Assembly (NCBI GenBank): GCA_028287605.1
Contig: JAQBPI010000220.1
Coordinates: 1 to 15,022, forward strand
DNA: 15,022 bases
DNA from: Chloroflexota bacterium
GTDB taxonomy: Bacteria; Chloroflexota; Dormibacteria; Aeolococcales; Aeolococcaceae
Direction of reading: 5' to 3'
The position numbers and the translations under genes were made by a program. Positions 1 to 7,496 of this stretch are shown here, in pieces. Under the pieces are notes generated by a model. That model was not told where the DNA came from. It saw only the letters and a program-made list of their open reading frames with translations, and did not search any database. The number at the start of each line of letters is the position of its first letter. The stretch's first letter is position 1.

Positions 1-254
1 GAGCGCCCGCCCAGCTCGGGCCGCGGCTCGCGCAGACGCCGGGCGGCGTCCAGATCGGTGGGCTCGGCGGGAGTGCGTCGGACGAAGTCGGCGACCGCAT
101 GGATGCGCCGCGCGGTGTCCGGTGGCATCTCCACTCCGTGCAGCCACTCGTGCACCTCCTCGGTGGAGGCTCCGAACAGCTCGGCCAGCTCCGAGTCCGT
201 CAGCCCGACGAACTCACGGATGTACGCGAGGTCATCGACCGCGGTGGGCGTCAT
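1..254 (-). CDS. Helix-turn-helix DNA-binding protein, Xre/MbcA antitoxin-like (partial, C-terminus off the left edge)
   Basis: The reading frame opens with ATG at 254 and stays open to the window edge, giving 84 visible codons. The N-terminal half reads as a small helical DNA-binding fold. It has the segment LAYIREFVGLTDSELAELFG at about residues 9-28, then a turn (ASTEEVHEWLHG) and a third helix (DTARRIHAVADFVRR). This looks like the helix-turn-helix of Xre-like regulators and of the antitoxin family that includes Xre/MbcA/ParS. A toxin partner (RES or similar) would be expected downstream, that is, beyond the left edge, but it cannot be seen here. The start has no Shine-Dalgarno sequence. 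A CATACT -10-like box (261-266, minus orientation) lies 6 nt upstream, which suggests a leaderless transcript. A solitary transcriptional regulator is the alternative. Confidence 0.6.
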   Translation of the reverse strand, partial: MTPTAVDDLAYIREFVGLTDSELAELFGASTEEVHEWLHGVEMPPDTARRIHAVADFVRRTPAEPTDLDAARRLREPRPELGGR

Positions 255-308
255 GACGCCAGTATGAGCGGGGTGGACGGCGCCGCCGATCTGCGACCAT
301 CCGGCGCC

Positions 309-1520
309 ATGGCACCCCCGCTTCGCGGCGTCCTCGTCCTCGCCCTCGAGCAGGCGGTCTCGGGGCCGCTGGCCAGCCGGCTGCTGCTCGACCAGGGGGC
401 GACGGTGGTCAAGGTCGAGCGCCCCGGCGCCGGCGACTTCGCCCGCCACTACGAGCACCACTCCGCCGGGGTGAGCAGCTACTTCGCCTGGCTGAACCAC
501 GGCAAGCAGTCGGTGGCCCTCGACCTCAAGACCCCGCACGGCCGCGACATCGCCCACGCGCTCGCCGAGCGGGCGGACGTGGTCGTCCAGAACTACGCGC
601 CCGGGGCGGCCGGCCGGCTCGGGCTGGGACCGCGGCAGCTCCGGCGGCGGCGGCCCGAGCTGGTCTACGGGTCGATCAGCGGCTACGGCGAGCGCGGCTC
701 GTACACCGAGCGCAAGGCCTACGACCTGCTGGTGCAGGCCGAGGCGGGGGTGATCGCCGTCACCGGCGAGCCGGGCCGGCTGGCCAAGGCGGGGGTCTCG
801 CTCTGCGACATCGCCTCCGGCACCGCGCTGGCGGCCGGCATCCTCGGCGCGCTGGTGGCGCGCGGCGCGGGCCGGGGCGGGGCGACCCTGTCGGTGTCGA
901 TGTTCGAGGCCACCCTCGACTGGACCGCGCCCACCCTCGGCCTCTACCTCTCCACCGGGGTCGAGCCGGCGCCGGTCGGCCTGCACCACCTCCACGCCGC
1001 GCCCTACGGACCCTTCGCCTGCGGCGACGGCGGCCTGCTCGTCCTCTGCGCCCAGCACGATCGGGAGTGGCGCGACCTCTGCCTGCGCGCCTTCGACCGT
1101 CCCGACCTCGCCGCCGACGACCGCTTCGTCACCACCGAGGGGCGGATGCGGCACCGCGCCGAGCTCCACGCCGCCATCGAGGCGGTGCTCGCCACCGACG
1201 GCGCGGAGAGCTGGGAGCGGCGGGTGGTCGCCGCCGGCCTCGCCTGCGCCCGGCTGCGCAGCGTCGCCGAGGTGGCCGACCACCCGGTGGTGCACGAGCG
1301 GAACCTGCTCCAGGAGGTGCACACCGAGCAGGGCACGGCGAGGACGCCGGTGCAGCCGATCCGGAGCAGCGCCGCGACCCTCGGCGGCGGTCCCCGCGTC
1401 CCCTCGGTCGGCGAGCACACCGACCGCTGGCTGCGCCGGCTCGGCTACACCGCCGGCGAGCGCCGCGACCTGTACCGCACCGGCGCCGCCGCCGCACCCG
1501 TCACCGCAGCACGGCGATGA
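309..1520 (+). CDS. Family III CoA-transferase (CaiB/BaiF type)
   Basis: This 403-residue protein has the usual length and start of family III CoA-transferases, which move CoA between carboxylic acids in the cytoplasm. The N-terminus has PLRGVLVLALEQAVSGPLAS followed by LLLDQGATVVKVERPGAGD, the classic CoA-binding Rossmann opening. The segment LNHGKQSVALDLK and the VYGSISGYGERG stretch (about 119-130) are family hallmarks. The likely catalytic aspartate is Asp167 in VSLCDIASGTALAAG. The donor and acceptor acids cannot be read from sequence. I chose ATG 309 because the protein then begins where the family fold begins. An in-frame ATG at 264 would add 15 low-complexity residues and would overlap the promoter of the divergent gene. 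The stop overlaps the start of the flippase gene (ATGA), so the two are probably translated from one message. The neighbouring thiolase and dehydrogenases make a role in acyl-CoA catabolism plausible. Confidence 0.88.
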   Translation: MAPPLRGVLVLALEQAVSGPLASRLLLDQGATVVKVERPGAGDFARHYEHHSAGVSSYFAWLNHGKQSVALDLKTPHGRDIAHALAERADVVVQNYAPGAAGRLGLGPRQLRRRRPELVYGSISGYGERGSYTERKAYDLLVQAEAGVIAVTGEPGRLAKAGVSLCDIASGTALAAGILGALVARGAGRGGATLSVSMFEATLDWTAPTLGLYLSTGVEPAPVGLHHLHAAPYGPFACGDGGLLVLCAQHDREWRDLCLRAFDRPDLAADDRFVTTEGRMRHRAELHAAIEAVLATDGAESWERRVVAAGLACARLRSVAEVADHPVVHERNLLQEVHTEQGTARTPVQPIRSSAATLGGGPRVPSVGEHTDRWLRRLGYTAGERRDLYRTGAAAAPVTAARR

Positions 1521-2998
1521 GCGACTCCGGGGTGGCGGCGCCGCCACCCTCGGGGGTGGACCGCCGGACGGGAGGCCGCCGGACGCTCGGCAACGCGGTG
1601 CTGCTGCTGGTCACCCGCACCGTCAGCCGGGTGGTGGTGCTGGTCACCGTGATCATCGCCCAGCGCCTCGGCCGTGCCGGCTACGGCGAGTTCCAGACCG
1701 CGATCGTCTTCAGCTCGCTGAGCAGCATCGTCGCCGACCTCGGCCTGCAGGTGGTCTTCACCCGCGAGGCGGCGCGGCACCGCGACCGGCTCGGCGAGCT
1801 GCTGGCCGTCACCCTCGGCGCCCGCATCCCGCTGGCGGCCGCGAGCGGGGTGGTGCTCGCCGGGAGCGTCGCGCTGCTGGCGCCGTCGCTGCTGCCGCTG
1901 GTGCCCTCGCTGTACCTGCTGCTGGTGGTGATGTCCTTCTCCACGGTGCTGCGCTCCTGCTTCTACGCCACCCAGGAGATGCGCTGGGAGGTGATCGCGA
2001 TCGCCGGCGAGACCGCGATCCTGCTCGGCGTCACCCTGCTCGCCGCCGTCAACCACGCCCCGGTGCACGTCTACATCGACGCCTACACCGCCTCCTACGG
2101 GTTCACCCTGCTGCTCGGCGCGGTGGTCGTGTCCCGGCGCTACGCGCCGCTGCGGCTGGCCTGGCGTCCCGACGAGCTGCGCCGGCTGCTCCGGAGCGGC
2201 CTGCCCTTCGCCCTCGCCTTCGCGCTCAGCACCCTGTACTTCCGCATCGACCTGGTGATCCTCCAGGCGCTCCACGACTTCAGGCAGGCGGGCGACTACG
2301 GCGCCGCCAACAAGTTCCTCGACGGGCTCGGCTTCGTGCCCCAGGCGGTGATGAGCGCCGTGTACCCGGCGCTCAGCATCGCCTTCACCCAGGGCGCCGC
2401 GGCGGTGCGCCCCCTCTACCTGCGCGTCTACCGGCTGCTGGCGCTGGTGGGGATGCCCGCCTCGGTGCTCTGCGTGGCCCTCGCCCCGGCGATCGTCGCC
2501 GACACCCACACGCTGCCGACCGCCGTCCCCAGCCTGCGCGTCCTCGGCGGCACCGCCTTCTTCCTCTTCGTGGTCAACTCCTTCGTCTTCACCCTGGGGG
2601 CGATGGACCGGCAGCTGACCTTCGCCGCCCTCGCCGGTGCGAGCGTTGTGGTCAATGTCGGCCTCAACCTGGTGCTCATCCCGCTCTTCCCCTTCGACCA
2701 GGGGCCGGTGGCGTGCGCGTGGGCGACGGTGGTCACCGAGGCGGTGCTCTTCCTCGCCGGCCTGCTGCTGCTGTCCCGGTACCTGGGCGGCCTGCCCTGG
2801 GTGCGGCCGCTGGTGCCGGTGGCGCTGAGCGGGGCGGCGATGGCGGCGGTGGCGTGGCCGCTCCGCGACGCCGCCCAGCCGCTCGCGGTGTGCGTCCCCG
2901 TGGCGGTGTACTGCGCCGCGGTGGTGGTCACGGGCGCGCTGCGCCCCGCCGAGCTGCGCCCGGTGCTGGCGGCGGTGCGGGGACGGCTGGGCCGGTAG
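1517..2998 (+). CDS. Polysaccharide/lipid-linked oligosaccharide flippase, MOP superfamily (Wzx/RfbX-like)
   Basis: This 493-residue, very hydrophobic protein has about 12-14 predicted membrane helices. After a short cytoplasmic N-terminus, the first two helices contain RTVSRVVVLVTVIIAQRLGRAGYGEFQ and then SSLSSIVADLGLQVVFTREAA. This is the standard opening of Wzx-type flippases and related polysaccharide_synt proteins. A second family-like half starts near LLRSGLPFALAFALSTLYFRIDLVIL. Such proteins turn lipid-linked sugar intermediates across the cytoplasmic membrane during cell-surface polymer synthesis. The substrate is unknown, and there are no glycosyltransferases in view. The ATG overlaps the stop of the CoA-transferase gene by 4 bases, so translation is probably coupled. 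The gene ends 11 bp before a convergent gene. A MurJ- or MATE-like role is less likely given the motifs. Confidence 0.85.
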   Translation: MSDSGVAAPPPSGVDRRTGGRRTLGNAVLLLVTRTVSRVVVLVTVIIAQRLGRAGYGEFQTAIVFSSLSSIVADLGLQVVFTREAARHRDRLGELLAVTLGARIPLAAASGVVLAGSVALLAPSLLPLVPSLYLLLVVMSFSTVLRSCFYATQEMRWEVIAIAGETAILLGVTLLAAVNHAPVHVYIDAYTASYGFTLLLGAVVVSRRYAPLRLAWRPDELRRLLRSGLPFALAFALSTLYFRIDLVILQALHDFRQAGDYGAANKFLDGLGFVPQAVMSAVYPALSIAFTQGAAAVRPLYLRVYRLLALVGMPASVLCVALAPAIVADTHTLPTAVPSLRVLGGTAFFLFVVNSFVFTLGAMDRQLTFAALAGASVVVNVGLNLVLIPLFPFDQGPVACAWATVVTEAVLFLAGLLLLSRYLGGLPWVRPLVPVALSGAAMAAVAWPLRDAAQPLAVCVPVAVYCAAVVVTGALRPAELRPVLAAVRGRLGR

Positions 2999-3009
2999 CC
3001 CTGACCGCC

Positions 3010-3540
3010 TCAGGAGCCGCGGGCCACCGCCATGGCGAGCACCGCGACCAGGGCGAGGACGATCTCCGCGGCGGTCGCGACCACCAGCCGCTGCCGGGTG
3101 CGCCACCAGACGGGGTCGACCCGCCCCAGCTCGCGGATGCCCAGCGCGCTGCGATCGGGGTCGAGGGCGACCGCGTCCTCGAGCGCGCTGAAGCGCCGGG
3201 CCAGCGGCGCCAGGGTGCTGAGCCCGAGCGCCACCAGCAGCACCGCGCACAGCGCGCCGGTGCCGATCGCCATCCCCCAGCGGGTCGCCAGGGCGGGGCC
3301 GAGGCCGCCGTCGAGGCGGTGCTGGAGCCACGCCTGCACGCCGCCGGAGACGATCACGGTGGTGGCCGCGGCGGTCTCCCAGGGCGCGATGCGCCGGGCC
3401 AGGGCGCGCATGACCGGGGCGCGGACGGTGCCGGGACAGCGGTCGATGGCGGGGAAGACGACCAGGGCCAGCACCAGGGTGGCGCCGACCCATGCGATGC
3501 CGGAGGTGTAGTGGAGGAAGCGGATGGCGGTCAGGGTCAT
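3010..3540 (-). CDS. Four-helix integral membrane protein, CopD/DUF2269-like
   Basis: This 176-residue protein has four hydrophobic segments, at about residues 6-31, 52-72, 86-111 and 150-174. A more polar stretch with acidic and basic residues lies between helices 3 and 4. The first helix contains FLHYTSGIAWVGATLVLALV, which places a histidine and a WVG motif as in CopD-like and DUF2269-type membrane proteins. Some members of that broad group bind haem or copper, but nothing here proves a ligand. No Shine-Dalgarno sequence precedes the ATG. A TAGCAT box (3555 to 3550 on the minus strand) ends 9 nt before it, consistent with a leaderless mRNA. The gene is divergent from the SRPBCC gene and converges on the flippase gene. 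The family assignment is tentative, while the membrane topology is clear. Confidence 0.6.
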   Translation of the reverse strand: MTLTAIRFLHYTSGIAWVGATLVLALVVFPAIDRCPGTVRAPVMRALARRIAPWETAAATTVIVSGGVQAWLQHRLDGGLGPALATRWGMAIGTGALCAVLLVALGLSTLAPLARRFSALEDAVALDPDRSALGIRELGRVDPVWWRTRQRLVVATAAEIVLALVAVLAMAVARGS

Positions 3541-3584
3541 CGGCGGGGGATGCTAGCCGGGGCGGCACGGTAGGCTGGGGCCGC
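3541..3584. promoter_or_regulatory. Compact divergent promoter region between 3540 and 3585
   Basis: Only 44 bp separate two divergent start codons. On the minus strand, TAGCAT (3555 to 3550) ends 9 nt before the ATG at 3540. On the plus strand, TAGGCT (3571-3576) ends 8 nt before the ATG at 3585. Neither gene has a Shine-Dalgarno sequence. The predicted -35 zone of each promoter overlaps the -10 box of the other. Simultaneous firing may therefore be restricted. The promoter assignment rests on motif and distance only. Confidence 0.45.
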
Positions 3585-4037
3585 ATGCGCCGCACCGTCG
3601 AGAGCATCCGGCTCGAGCTGCCGCCGCAGCGCGCCTTCGACGCCTGCCTGCGGCTGCTGACCGACCCCGATCCGCGGCGGGGGATGCTGGCCCGCCGCTG
3701 CGAGCCCGCCCCCCCGGTCGAGGGCTCGACCATCCTGACCACGGTGCGCGGCCGGGACGGTGGCGAGCGGGAGCTGCGCGCCTCGGTGGTCACCCTCGAC
3801 CCTCCCCACGAGGTGGCCACCGCCGGCGAGGACGACGGGCCCGCGGTGCGCACGGCGCTGCACTGCGAGCCCGAGGGTGCGGGCACGCGGGTCACCCTCA
3901 CCAGCGAGGTCACCGGCGCCCTGGTCGCCGGTGCCACCGCTGCCGGACTTCTCGACAGCCTCCTCTTCGGCCGCAGCCAGCGGCGCGCGGCGCGGGCGAC
4001 GCTGCGACGGCTGCGAGAGCTTGGGGAGCCCCGCTGA
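3585..4037 (+). CDS. SRPBCC (START-like) domain protein of unknown function
   Basis: This 150-residue protein opens with VESIRLELPPQRAFDACLRL, the beta-strand plus alpha-helix opening typical of the SRPBCC/polyketide-cyclase fold (family pattern: first strand then xxxVFxxxxD). Later strands include STILTTVRGRDGGERELRASVV and a TRVTLTSEVTG strand. The C-terminal helix is strongly basic (FGRSQRRAARATLRRLREL). That layout and length match stand-alone SRPBCC proteins, which bind hydrophobic small molecules in a central cavity. No ligand can be inferred. Longer in-frame starts upstream exist, but they would run into the divergent gene. The ATG at 3585 sits 8 nt behind a TAGGCT box and has no Shine-Dalgarno sequence, so a leaderless transcript is likely. 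A possible hairpin terminator follows at 4051. Confidence 0.65.
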   Translation: MRRTVESIRLELPPQRAFDACLRLLTDPDPRRGMLARRCEPAPPVEGSTILTTVRGRDGGERELRASVVTLDPPHEVATAGEDDGPAVRTALHCEPEGAGTRVTLTSEVTGALVAGATAAGLLDSLLFGRSQRRAARATLRRLRELGEPR

Positions 4038-4040
4038 CGG

Positions 4041-4156
4041 TACTCTGCGCGGGGTCCACGACCCCCCGTCCAGTCGCGGGAGCGCTTCGCGCTACTCGCG
4101 ACCACCCCGCCGGCCGGCGCCGTTCCCCCGCCCGGCATGCAGGAGGCCAGTCCTCG
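4041..4156 (+). promoter_or_regulatory. Candidate promoter and structured 5' leader of sucCD
   Basis: The 119-bp gap between the SRPBCC stop and sucC holds a -10-like TACTCT (4041-4046) and two strong potential RNA hairpins. The first is a perfect 6-bp stem, GGGGTC/GACCCC, with a 3-nt loop (4051-4065). The second spans 4073-4102. Its stem pairs GTCGCG with CGCGAC outside and AGCGC with GCGCT inside, around a UUC loop. It is interrupted only by one G-U pair and one bulged A. Neither is followed by a T-tract. The first could end the upstream transcript, and both could sit in a roughly 100-nt sucC leader. No known riboswitch class is recognised. Confidence 0.35.
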
Positions 4157-4160
4157 GTGA
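4137..4160 (+). CDS. Possible 7-codon leader ORF overlapping the sucC start
   Basis: ATG at 4137 opens a frame of seven codons (MQEASPR) that stops with TGA at 4158-4160. That stop overlaps the sucC initiation codon in the arrangement GTGA. The sucC Shine-Dalgarno AGGAGG lies inside this mini-ORF. If translated, it would couple translation to sucC. It has no Shine-Dalgarno of its own, and a frame this short can arise by chance. Confidence 0.15.
   Translation: MQEASPR
4141..4146 (+). promoter_or_regulatory. Shine-Dalgarno of sucC
   Basis: A full AGGAGG sits 10 nt before the GTG at 4157. It decides the use of GTG as the sucC start, and the protein then begins MKLLEYQAKQ, exactly as the family does. 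Confidence 0.7.
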
Positions 4161-5341
4161 AGCTCCTCGAGTACCAGGCCAAGCAGCAGTTCGCGAAGGC
4201 GGGCATCACCATCCCCGCCGGCCGCCTGGCGCGGACCGCCGAGGAGGCCGAGGCCGCCGCACGCGAGCTGGGCAGGGTGGCGGTCAAGGCCCAGGTGCCG
4301 GTGGGCGGCCGGGGCAAGGCGGGCGGCATCGCCGTGGTCGACACCCCCGAGCAGGCTCGGGCCGAGGCCGGGCGCATCCTCGCCATGGACATCAAGGGCT
4401 ACCCGGTGCGCAGCGTCTGGTGCGAGACCGGGCTCGACGTCGCCCACGAGCTCTACTGCGGCGTCACCCTCGATCGCGACCGGCGGCGGATGGTGCTGAT
4501 GCTCTCCGGCGCCGGCGGGATGGACATCGAGCAGGTCGCCGAGACCCGGCCCGAGATGATCGCAAAGCTCTGGCCCGACCCCTTCCGCGGCCCCCAGGCG
4601 TACGAGATCCGCCAGCTCGCCTTCACCGCGCTGCGCGCCGTGCCCGCGCTCGCCGACCGCACCGGGAGGCTCGCCTCCGCGCTGGTGCCGCTGGTCCAGA
4701 CCCTGTACCGGCTGGCGGTCTCGCTCGACGCCGTCACCTGCGAGATCAACCCGCTGGTGATCACCGCGAGCGGCGACCTGGTGGCCGCTGACGGCAAGCT
4801 CGAGGTCGACGAGAACGCCGAGTACCGGCATCGCGACCTCGCCGCCGAGCTGGCGGTCGACGCGCTCGGCGACGACGGCGCCAGCGGCGACGACCCCTTC
4901 GAGGTGGAGGCGAAGCGCCGCGGCCTCACCTACGTGCACCTCGACGGCGACGTCGGCTGCATCGGCAACGGCGCCGGGCTGGTGATGAACACCCTCGACC
5001 TGGTGAAGGCGGCGGGCGGCGAGCCCGCGAACTTCCTCGACATCGGCGGCGGCGCCCGCGCGGACGTGGTGCGCAACGCCCTCGACATGGTGCTCAGCGA
5101 TCCCAAGGTGCGGGGCGTGTTCATCAACATCTTCGGCGGCATCACCCGCGGCGACGAGGTGGCGAGGGGGATCATCCAGGCGCGCGACGAGCTGGGCATC
5201 ACCAAGCCGCTGGTGGTGCGCATGACCGGCACCCGGGAGGAGGAGGGCCGGGAGCTGCTCCGGGAGGCGGGGATCGTGCCCGGGGTGAGCGCGGTCGACG
5301 CGGCACGGCAGATCGTCGAGCTCACCCGGCAGGGGGAGTAG
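4157..5341 (+). CDS. sucC: Succinate-CoA ligase (ADP/GDP-forming), beta subunit
   Basis: This subunit binds nucleotide and succinate, and together with SucD makes succinate plus ATP or GTP from succinyl-CoA in the TCA cycle. The 394-residue length is typical. An ATP-grasp domain fills roughly residues 1-235, with Lys44 in VAVKAQV, the glycine loop GGRGKAGG (50-57), and metal-binding Asn198 in EINPL plus Asp212 in AADGK. The C-terminal CoA-ligase half has NFLDIGGGA (292-300) and VFINIFGGITRGD (321-333), which contact the partner subunit and CoA phosphates. The GTG start follows AGGAGG by 10 nt. sucD lies 29 bp downstream on the same strand, so the pair is one operon. Malate-CoA ligase (MtkA) is a close relative, but no serine-cycle genes are nearby. 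Confidence 0.95.
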   Translation: MKLLEYQAKQQFAKAGITIPAGRLARTAEEAEAAARELGRVAVKAQVPVGGRGKAGGIAVVDTPEQARAEAGRILAMDIKGYPVRSVWCETGLDVAHELYCGVTLDRDRRRMVLMLSGAGGMDIEQVAETRPEMIAKLWPDPFRGPQAYEIRQLAFTALRAVPALADRTGRLASALVPLVQTLYRLAVSLDAVTCEINPLVITASGDLVAADGKLEVDENAEYRHRDLAAELAVDALGDDGASGDDPFEVEAKRRGLTYVHLDGDVGCIGNGAGLVMNTLDLVKAAGGEPANFLDIGGGARADVVRNALDMVLSDPKVRGVFINIFGGITRGDEVARGIIQARDELGITKPLVVRMTGTREEEGRELLREAGIVPGVSAVDAARQIVELTRQGE

Positions 5342-5370
5342 GGGAAGCCCCCTGAAGGAGTGCCTGAACC

Positions 5371-6255
5371 ATGTCCATCCTCATCGACCGCTCGACCCGC
5401 GTCGTCGTCCAGGGCATCACCGGCCGCGAGGGCAGCTTCCACACCGAGCAGATGCAGGCGTACGGCACCAACGTGGTCGCCGGGGTCGTGCCCGGCCGCG
5501 GCGGCGCCACCCACCTGGGGGTCCCCGTCTTCGACACCGTCTCCGATGCCGTGGTCGCGACCGGCGCCGACTGCGCCTTCATCATCGTGCCGCCGCCCTT
5601 CGCCGCCGACGCGATCATGGAGGCCGCCGCCGCGTCGGTGCCGCTCGCGGTCTGCGTGACCGAGGGCGTGCCCGTCCACGACATGATCCGCGCCCGCGCG
5701 GTGATCGACGCGTCGAGCACGCGGCTGGTCGGCCCCAACTGTCCCGGCCTGCTCACCGCCGGCGAGTGCAAGGTGGGCTTCATCCCCAACCACGTCGCCC
5801 GTCCCGGCAAGGTCGGCGTCGTCGCCCGCTCGGGGACGCTCACCTACGAGGTCATCCAGGGGCTGAGCCAGGCCGGCCACGGCCAGACCACCGCGGTCGG
5901 CATCGGCGGCGACCCGGTGCTCGGGCTCACCTTCACCGACGTGCTCGACCTCTTCCGGGAGGATGACGCGACCAGGGCGGTGGTGATGGTGGGGGAGATC
6001 GGGGGCTCCGACGAGGAGGCGGCCGCCGAGCTCATCGCCGCCGGGTATCCCAAGCCGGTGGTCGCCTTCATCAGCGGCCGCACCGCCCCGCCGGGCAAGC
6101 GCATGGGCCACGCCGGGGCGATCATCAGCGGGAACACGGGCACAGCGCAGAGCAAGATCGACGCTCTCACCGCCGCCGGGGCGGTCATCGGCGACACCAT
6201 CGAGGACGTGGTCCGCCTCGTCGGCGAGCGCGTGGGCGCGCCCTCCGGGCGGTAG
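5371..6255 (+). CDS. sucD: Succinate-CoA ligase, alpha subunit
   Basis: This subunit binds CoA and carries the phosphohistidine of succinyl-CoA synthetase. It has 294 residues, the usual length. The N-terminal CoA-binding Rossmann domain has [18 protein letters not shown] (11-28) and [15 protein letters not shown] (31-45). GPNCPG lies at 121-126 and RSGTLTYE at 153-160. The active-site histidine is His247 in [16 protein letters not shown] replaced by AAGA near 269 is a minor change. Its Shine-Dalgarno AAGGAG (5355-5360) is 10 nt upstream of the ATG. It directly follows sucC. The thiolase gene begins 29 bp later behind its own -10 box, so it may be transcribed both with and separately from sucCD. 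Confidence 0.95.
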   Translation: MSILIDRSTRVVVQGITGREGSFHTEQMQAYGTNVVAGVVPGRGGATHLGVPVFDTVSDAVVATGADCAFIIVPPPFAADAIMEAAAASVPLAVCVTEGVPVHDMIRARAVIDASSTRLVGPNCPGLLTAGECKVGFIPNHVARPGKVGVVARSGTLTYEVIQGLSQAGHGQTTAVGIGGDPVLGLTFTDVLDLFREDDATRAVVMVGEIGGSDEEAAAELIAAGYPKPVVAFISGRTAPPGKRMGHAGAIISGNTGTAQSKIDALTAAGAVIGDTIEDVVRLVGERVGAPSGR

Positions 6256-6271
6256 GCGCGGCGCGGCTCCG

Positions 6272-6284
6272 TACAATTGACCGG
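6272..6284 (+). promoter_or_regulatory. -10 box TACAAT of a leaderless promoter for the thiolase gene
   Basis: TACAAT (6272-6277) is one base from the TATAAT consensus and stands out in GC-rich DNA. It ends 7 nt before the thiolase ATG, which puts the expected transcription start at or next to that ATG. No Shine-Dalgarno sequence is present. No clear -35 hexamer is visible. Confidence 0.5.
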
Positions 6285-7457
6285 ATGCGCGAGGTGTGGA
6301 TCGTGGCGGCCGCCCGCACCCCCTTCGGGCGGTTCGGGGGAGGGCTGGCGCGGCTCTCCGCGACCGACCTGGGCGCCGTGGCCATCCGCGAGGTGCTCCG
6401 CCGCGCCGAGATGCCGGCCGCCGGGGTCGACCACCTGATCATGGGTACGGTGCTCGCCGCCGGCCAGGGCCAGGTGCCCTCGCGGCAGGCGGGGCTCAAG
6501 GCCGGGCTGCCCGCCTCGGTGCCCTCCTTCACCGTGAACAAGGTGTGCGCCAGCGCGCTCAAGGCGGTCAACCTCGGGGCGCTCCTGATCCGTGCCGGCG
6601 ACGCCGACGTGGTCGTCGCCGGCGGGATGGAGTCGATGTCGAACGCGCCCTACCTGCTCGAGGAGCAGCGCTTCGGCAGCCGCATGGGCGACCGCACCGC
6701 CGTCGACAGCATGATCCGCGACGGGCTCTGCTGCCCCGTCGACGGGGTGCACATGGGCGTCCACGGCAGCCAGGTCGCCGCCGAGATGGGCGTCGGCCGG
6801 GAGGAGCAGGACGCCTGGGCGCTGCGCTCGCAGCAGCGCTACGCCCGGGCGCTCGGCGAGGGCTTCTTCTGCGACGAGCTGGTGCCCGTCGCCGTGGCCG
6901 GCGGCGCCGACGTCGCCGCCGACGAGCAGCCGCGGCCGGAGACCACCGCGGAGCGGCTGGCCTCGCTGCGGCCCGCCTTCGACCCCGGCGGCTCGATCAC
7001 CGCCGGCAACGCCCCGGGGGTCAACGACGGCGCCAGCGCGGTGCTGCTGATGGAGGCGTCTCGGGCCCGCGCGGCCGGCCTCGAGCCGCTGGCGCGGTGG
7101 GTGGTGGGCGCCGACTCCGCCGCCGAGCACCCCTACCTCGCCACCGTGCCGGCCACCGCCGTGCAGGCGGCGCTGGCCCGCAGCCCCGAGCGCGTGGGCG
7201 TCGACCAGCTCAGCCGCCTCGAGATCAACGAGGCCTTCGCCGCGGTGGCGATCACCAGCACCCGGATGCTCGAGGTCGACCCCGAGCGGGTCAACGTCAA
7301 CGGCGGGGCCATCGCCGTCGGCCACCCCATCGGCGCCAGCGGGGCCCGGATCCTCATGACCCTGGTCTACGAGCTGCGCCGCAGCGGGGGCGGCTACGGC
7401 GCCGCGGGCATCTGCAGCGGCGTCGCCCAGGGCGAGGCGACGCTTGTCCACGTCTAG
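6285..7457 (+). CDS. Thiolase, acetyl-CoA C-acetyltransferase type
   Basis: This 390-residue cytoplasmic thiolase reversibly splits acetoacetyl-CoA or longer 3-ketoacyl-CoAs with CoA. The N-terminal half begins [16 protein letters not shown]. It carries the nucleophilic cysteine Cys88 in [11 protein letters not shown] and the [11 protein letters not shown] stretch (110-120). The C-terminal half has NEAFA (315-319), [16 protein letters not shown] with His347, and the second catalytic cysteine, Cys377, in GICSGVAQG. The last motif departs from the usual CxGGGxG by having Val-Ala at the second and third glycine positions. Substrate length cannot be settled from sequence, although the overall pattern favours the biosynthetic/degradative acetoacetyl-CoA type. 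It is followed 39 bp later by an acyl-CoA dehydrogenase, which fits a beta-oxidation block. Confidence 0.9.
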   Translation: MREVWIVAAARTPFGRFGGGLARLSATDLGAVAIREVLRRAEMPAAGVDHLIMGTVLAAGQGQVPSRQAGLKAGLPASVPSFTVNKVCASALKAVNLGALLIRAGDADVVVAGGMESMSNAPYLLEEQRFGSRMGDRTAVDSMIRDGLCCPVDGVHMGVHGSQVAAEMGVGREEQDAWALRSQQRYARALGEGFFCDELVPVAVAGGADVAADEQPRPETTAERLASLRPAFDPGGSITAGNAPGVNDGASAVLLMEASRARAAGLEPLARWVVGADSAAEHPYLATVPATAVQAALARSPERVGVDQLSRLEINEAFAAVAITSTRMLEVDPERVNVNGGAIAVGHPIGASGARILMTLVYELRRSGGGYGAAGICSGVAQGEATLVHV

Positions 7458-7496
7458 GTCGGGCGCCTCCCCCCTCGCGCCCCCTGTCGCCGGGCG

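Noticed and set aside
264..308. Earlier ATG (264) as the CoA-transferase start
   Set aside because: It would add 15 residues not seen in the family and would start inside the likely -10 box of the divergent gene. It remains possible, since neither start has a Shine-Dalgarno.
1445..4939. 1164-codon open frame on the minus strand
   Set aside because: It runs antisense through three well-supported genes and over the true minus-strand gene in another frame. Its composition is rich in Arg, Gly, His, Gln and Val with no domain, as expected from antisense reading of GC-rich codons.
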